Shown here one piece after another: positions 62,063 through 64,000 of a stretch of 64,000 bases of DNA. The notes beneath the pieces are model-generated. The model was given only the letters and a program-made list of their open reading frames with translations. It was not told the origin of the DNA and did no database searches. The stretch is from the NCBI RefSeq assembly GCF_014334335.1, contig NZ_JACSEU010000001.1, positions 558,001 to 622,000 on the forward strand, given 5' to 3'. This DNA is from Treponema sp. Marseille-Q3903 (lineage in GTDB: Bacteria > Spirochaetota > Spirochaetia > Treponematales > Treponemataceae). Position numbers and translations under genes: made by a program. Numbering within the stretch: position 1 is the stretch's first letter; each line of letters opens with the position of its first letter.

Positions 62063-63369
62063 AATTTCCCAACTCTCTCCGCCAGAGTCGGATGGCTGTA
62101 ATTCCAAATCGCATACAATTTTGACGGCAGTAATTCACTTAGATTTTCAGAGTTCAATTTTATAAGCCCGCTTATCAAATTGTCGCCAGTACCGCAGACC
62201 TTTTTTGCATAAGCGTCTGCAGCGTATTCATCGCGGCGTGAAAAAAAGTTTACAAACGGCGAAAGAATCTCCGAAACTGAACCGTAAATCGCCGTTGCTA
62301 AAAATAATCCTATAAATTGAACGGCAGATACGTTTTCTACAGAAATTCCTGTAAAACCGAAGCCCGAATACAGTGCAGGAAACTGAGCGAGCTTGTACAA
62401 CGCAAAAGTCACTATAAATTCAAGCGGAATCATTATGCATATTTTTTTTGTGATGTGGTGAAGTTTGCAGTGCCCAAGTTCGTGTCCGAGCACCGACGCA
62501 AGTTCATCAGGAGTAAGAGACTTGATAAGCGTATCGTATAAAACTATCCTTTTTATTTTTCCAAATCCGCTGAAATATGCATTGCTGTGCCCGCTTCTTT
62601 TTGAAGCATCCATGACAAAAAGACCGCCGTTTTTGAAGCCGGTCTTTTTGAGAATCGCAGTGATTTTATCTTTTACTTCACCTTCCGGGAGCGGTTCAAA
62701 CTTGTTGAACAACGGGGCAATAAATTTCGGATAAATAATCTGCATGATGAATGTGAAAACAATCATTATAGCGGCTAAAATCAACCACCACGTATCTGGG
62801 AATTTTATGAAGAAAACCGATGACACAAAAATCAAAAGTGCGCCTATCACAAGAGAAATAGCTATCCCTTTTATCTTGTCGGAAATCCACAATTTTACAG
62901 TCATCTTGCTGAATCCGAATTTCTTTTCCGTGTGAAATTCACGGTAGAGTTCAAACGGAAGCCCGAGTATTGCATGCGGAATTGACGCAATTATAACGAA
63001 AAGCCCGAAGCATGCAAAAGAGTTACCGACGTTTGATGGAAACCCGACCAAATTCGAAATTCTGTTGAAACAACAAGGATAAAATCCAAACAGCACAAGG
63101 ACAATATTTAACACTAAATTTAATGCAGATGACGGAATCATGTTAAAATATTTTGCATTTTCATATTGACAGATTTTTTCAAGTTTTTCAGTGACGAACG
63201 CAGTCTGTGCCGCAGCGATAGTTTTTAATTCATCAGGTATGTGTCCACAATTTTTTTTACGCGCAAGGTAATCAATAAATTCTAGAGATTGTTTGATAAT
63301 AAAACTTACAAAAGTTCCAATCAGGTAAATTAAAACAAAAGGATTTAGAAAATCAACAGAAATGTGCAT
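62056..63369 (-). CDS. M48-family membrane metalloprotease (Ste24/CAAX protease type)
   Basis: A 437-residue integral membrane protein with about seven hydrophobic segments. The zinc motif is HELGH near 295-300, with the third ligand region SRRDEYAADAYA near 380. Its length and segment order match Ste24-like proteases, which process or degrade membrane proteins. The natural substrate in spirochaetes is unknown. GGAG precedes the ATG. It lies 18 nt downstream of the Nudix gene and is probably co-transcribed. Confidence 0.92.
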   Translation of the reverse strand: MHISVDFLNPFVLIYLIGTFVSFIIKQSLEFIDYLARKKNCGHIPDELKTIAAAQTAFVTEKLEKICQYENAKYFNMIPSSALNLVLNIVLVLFGFYPCCFNRISNLVGFPSNVGNSFACFGLFVIIASIPHAILGLPFELYREFHTEKKFGFSKMTVKLWISDKIKGIAISLVIGALLIFVSSVFFIKFPDTWWLILAAIMIVFTFIMQIIYPKFIAPLFNKFEPLPEGEVKDKITAILKKTGFKNGGLFVMDASKRSGHSNAYFSGFGKIKRIVLYDTLIKSLTPDELASVLGHELGHCKLHHITKKICIMIPLEFIVTFALYKLAQFPALYSGFGFTGISVENVSAVQFIGLFLATAIYGSVSEILSPFVNFFSRRDEYAADAYAKKVCGTGDNLISGLIKLNSENLSELLPSKLYAIWNYSHPTLAERVGKLK

Positions 63370-63387
63370 TTTTTTCTCCGAACATTA

Positions 63388-63903
63388 TTATGATTTTATT
63401 GTTTTTCCGTTTAATACGGCTTTGAGCAAAACTCCATTTTTATAAACAAGTTTAAGCGAAAAAAAAGGAGAGCGTTTTGCAATCATGTCAAGAAATATTT
63501 CATCACCTTCCCAGTGAGGCAATCTGTTCATTTTAGAAATTGGAATCCATTTCAAATCGCCTTCGGTGCATTGCTCTGATGTAAACATCTTTCCCGAGAA
63601 TTTATCAGTCCAAAAAATGTGCATAAATTCAGTGAAGACTTCTTCCGCACATCCTGAAACTGATGGAGAGCGAATATCGACAAATGTGACAATTCCACAG
63701 TAACGAAGAGATGTTTTTTCGACAAAAAGCCCAGTTTCTTCCTTGATTTCGCGGACTGCGCATTCTTCAGGACTTTCCGCATCTTCGAACTTTCCGCCTA
63801 TCCCAATCCATTTGTCGCGGTTGTAATCATTCTGTTTTTTTATGCGGTGAAGCATGAGATAAGAGGAATCTTTTTCTATGTAACAAAGTGTTGTGTTCAG
63901 CAT
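63388..63903 (-). CDS. Nudix hydrolase (MutT-like)
   Basis: A 171-residue protein with a full Nudix box at about 37-59 (GKFEDAESPEECAV followed by REIKEETGL). It hydrolyses a nucleoside diphosphate linked to another group. The N-terminal pattern TTLCYIEKDSSYLMLHR resembles 8-oxo-dGTPases; the substrate is inferred. I use the ATG at 63903, which overlaps the stop of the upstream gene (ATGCTGA), rather than a TTG at 63915. Confidence 0.9.
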   Translation of the reverse strand: MLNTTLCYIEKDSSYLMLHRIKKQNDYNRDKWIGIGGKFEDAESPEECAVREIKEETGLFVEKTSLRYCGIVTFVDIRSPSVSGCAEEVFTEFMHIFWTDKFSGKMFTSEQCTEGDLKWIPISKMNRLPHWEGDEIFLDMIAKRSPFFSLKLVYKNGVLLKAVLNGKTIKS

Positions 63904-64000
63904 TGTTGTCTGCAAAGCAATAGCAATCCTTCTACAATAGCTTCGTGCTCTTTTGGCGCAATTCGAGCATACAATGAATCAGGAGTGTCGCCTGCCATCA
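63897..64000 (-). CDS. purN: C-terminal fragment, probable phosphoribosylglycinamide formyltransferase
   Basis: The last 34 codons of a gene cut by the right edge. The fragment includes AGDTPDSLYARIAPKEHEAI, which matches the end of PurN, where family members read GDTPxxLxxRxxxxEHxxxP. PurN adds a formyl group to GAR in purine synthesis. Its stop overlaps the Nudix start by seven bases (ATGCTGA), so the two are translationally coupled. Only the C-terminus is visible, so the call is tentative. Confidence 0.5.
   Translation of the reverse strand, partial: MAGDTPDSLYARIAPKEHEAIVEGLLLLCRQQC

Noticed and set aside
1-64000. CRISPR arrays, insertion sequences, prophage or integrase genes
   Set aside because: No regularly spaced repeats, transposase or phage proteins were seen in any frame. 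No defence-system gene set was found either.

Overview
The window reads as a chromosomal segment of a Treponema-like spirochaete, probably a gut or fibre-associated one. Supporting signs are AT-rich DNA with dense small operons, many Spirochaete-type lipoproteins, a plant/trypanosome-like phosphofructokinase, a TAXI-TRAP transporter, and two intracellular xylan-processing glycosidases (GH8 and GH115). There is no phage, insertion sequence, CRISPR array or rRNA operon; it looks like core genome with some accessory metabolism. Assignments come from reading the sequence and from remembered family motifs; no database search was run.

Layout. 1-4.2 kb (minus): three exported or lipoprotein genes of unknown function below rnhA, hisB and hisG. 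4.4-6.3 kb (plus): acyl-CoA synthetase and a 52-residue rubredoxin. 6.3-13.4 kb (minus): small unknown protein, IT-superfamily permease, ychF, TSCPD protein, tandem-HD/HD-GYP protein, era, galE, lipoprotein. 13.5-18 kb: TPR lipoprotein, von Willebrand A protein, an unknown cytoplasmic protein coupled to an XRE-cupin regulator and a NAGPA-type lipoprotein. 18-26.9 kb: rsuA-family pseudouridine synthase, citrate synthase, a 1022-residue soluble-adenylyl-cyclase-like protein, DUF2147 protein, phosphofructokinase, AEC transporter. 26.9-30.7 kb: tRNA-Leu(UAA), a structured leader, murD, leuA. 30.7-38.4 kb: TAXI-DUF1850-TRAP operon, then GH8 and GH115. 38.5-45.2 kb: J-domain protein, tyrS, infA, DksA/TraR protein, histidinol phosphatase, double-receiver regulator, zinc-ribbon membrane protein, purD. 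45.2-51.9 kb (minus): glutamine synthetase III, nnr, uppP, lgt, MinD-like ATPase. 52-56.2 kb (plus): ctpA, rsmE, WecG-like protein, truncated sigma-54 activator. 56.2-64 kb: recQ, tRNA-Leu(CAA), comM, exported unknown, E2-like acyltransferase, cdd, M48 protease, Nudix hydrolase, and the end of a probable purN.

How the genes fit together. Histidine (hisG, hisB, histidinol phosphatase), leucine (leuA), glutamate/glutamine (citrate synthase, GSIII) and purine (purD, probable purN) genes suggest a broader biosynthetic ability than host-restricted treponemes have. The GH8 and GH115 enzymes lack signal peptides, so they should act on imported acidic xylo-oligosaccharides. Envelope functions are spread through the window: MurD, UppP, Lgt, CtpA and many lipoproteins.

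The most unusual signal is regulatory. Eleven or more genes have a good -10 box, often an extended TGn one, ending only 6-9 nt before the start codon with no Shine-Dalgarno site, which predicts widespread leaderless transcription. Neighbouring genes with clear Shine-Dalgarno sites serve as an internal contrast. The leuA and TAXI promoters are fully interleaved on opposite strands. There is also a structured leader before murD and a repeated 12-mer at the citrate synthase promoter.
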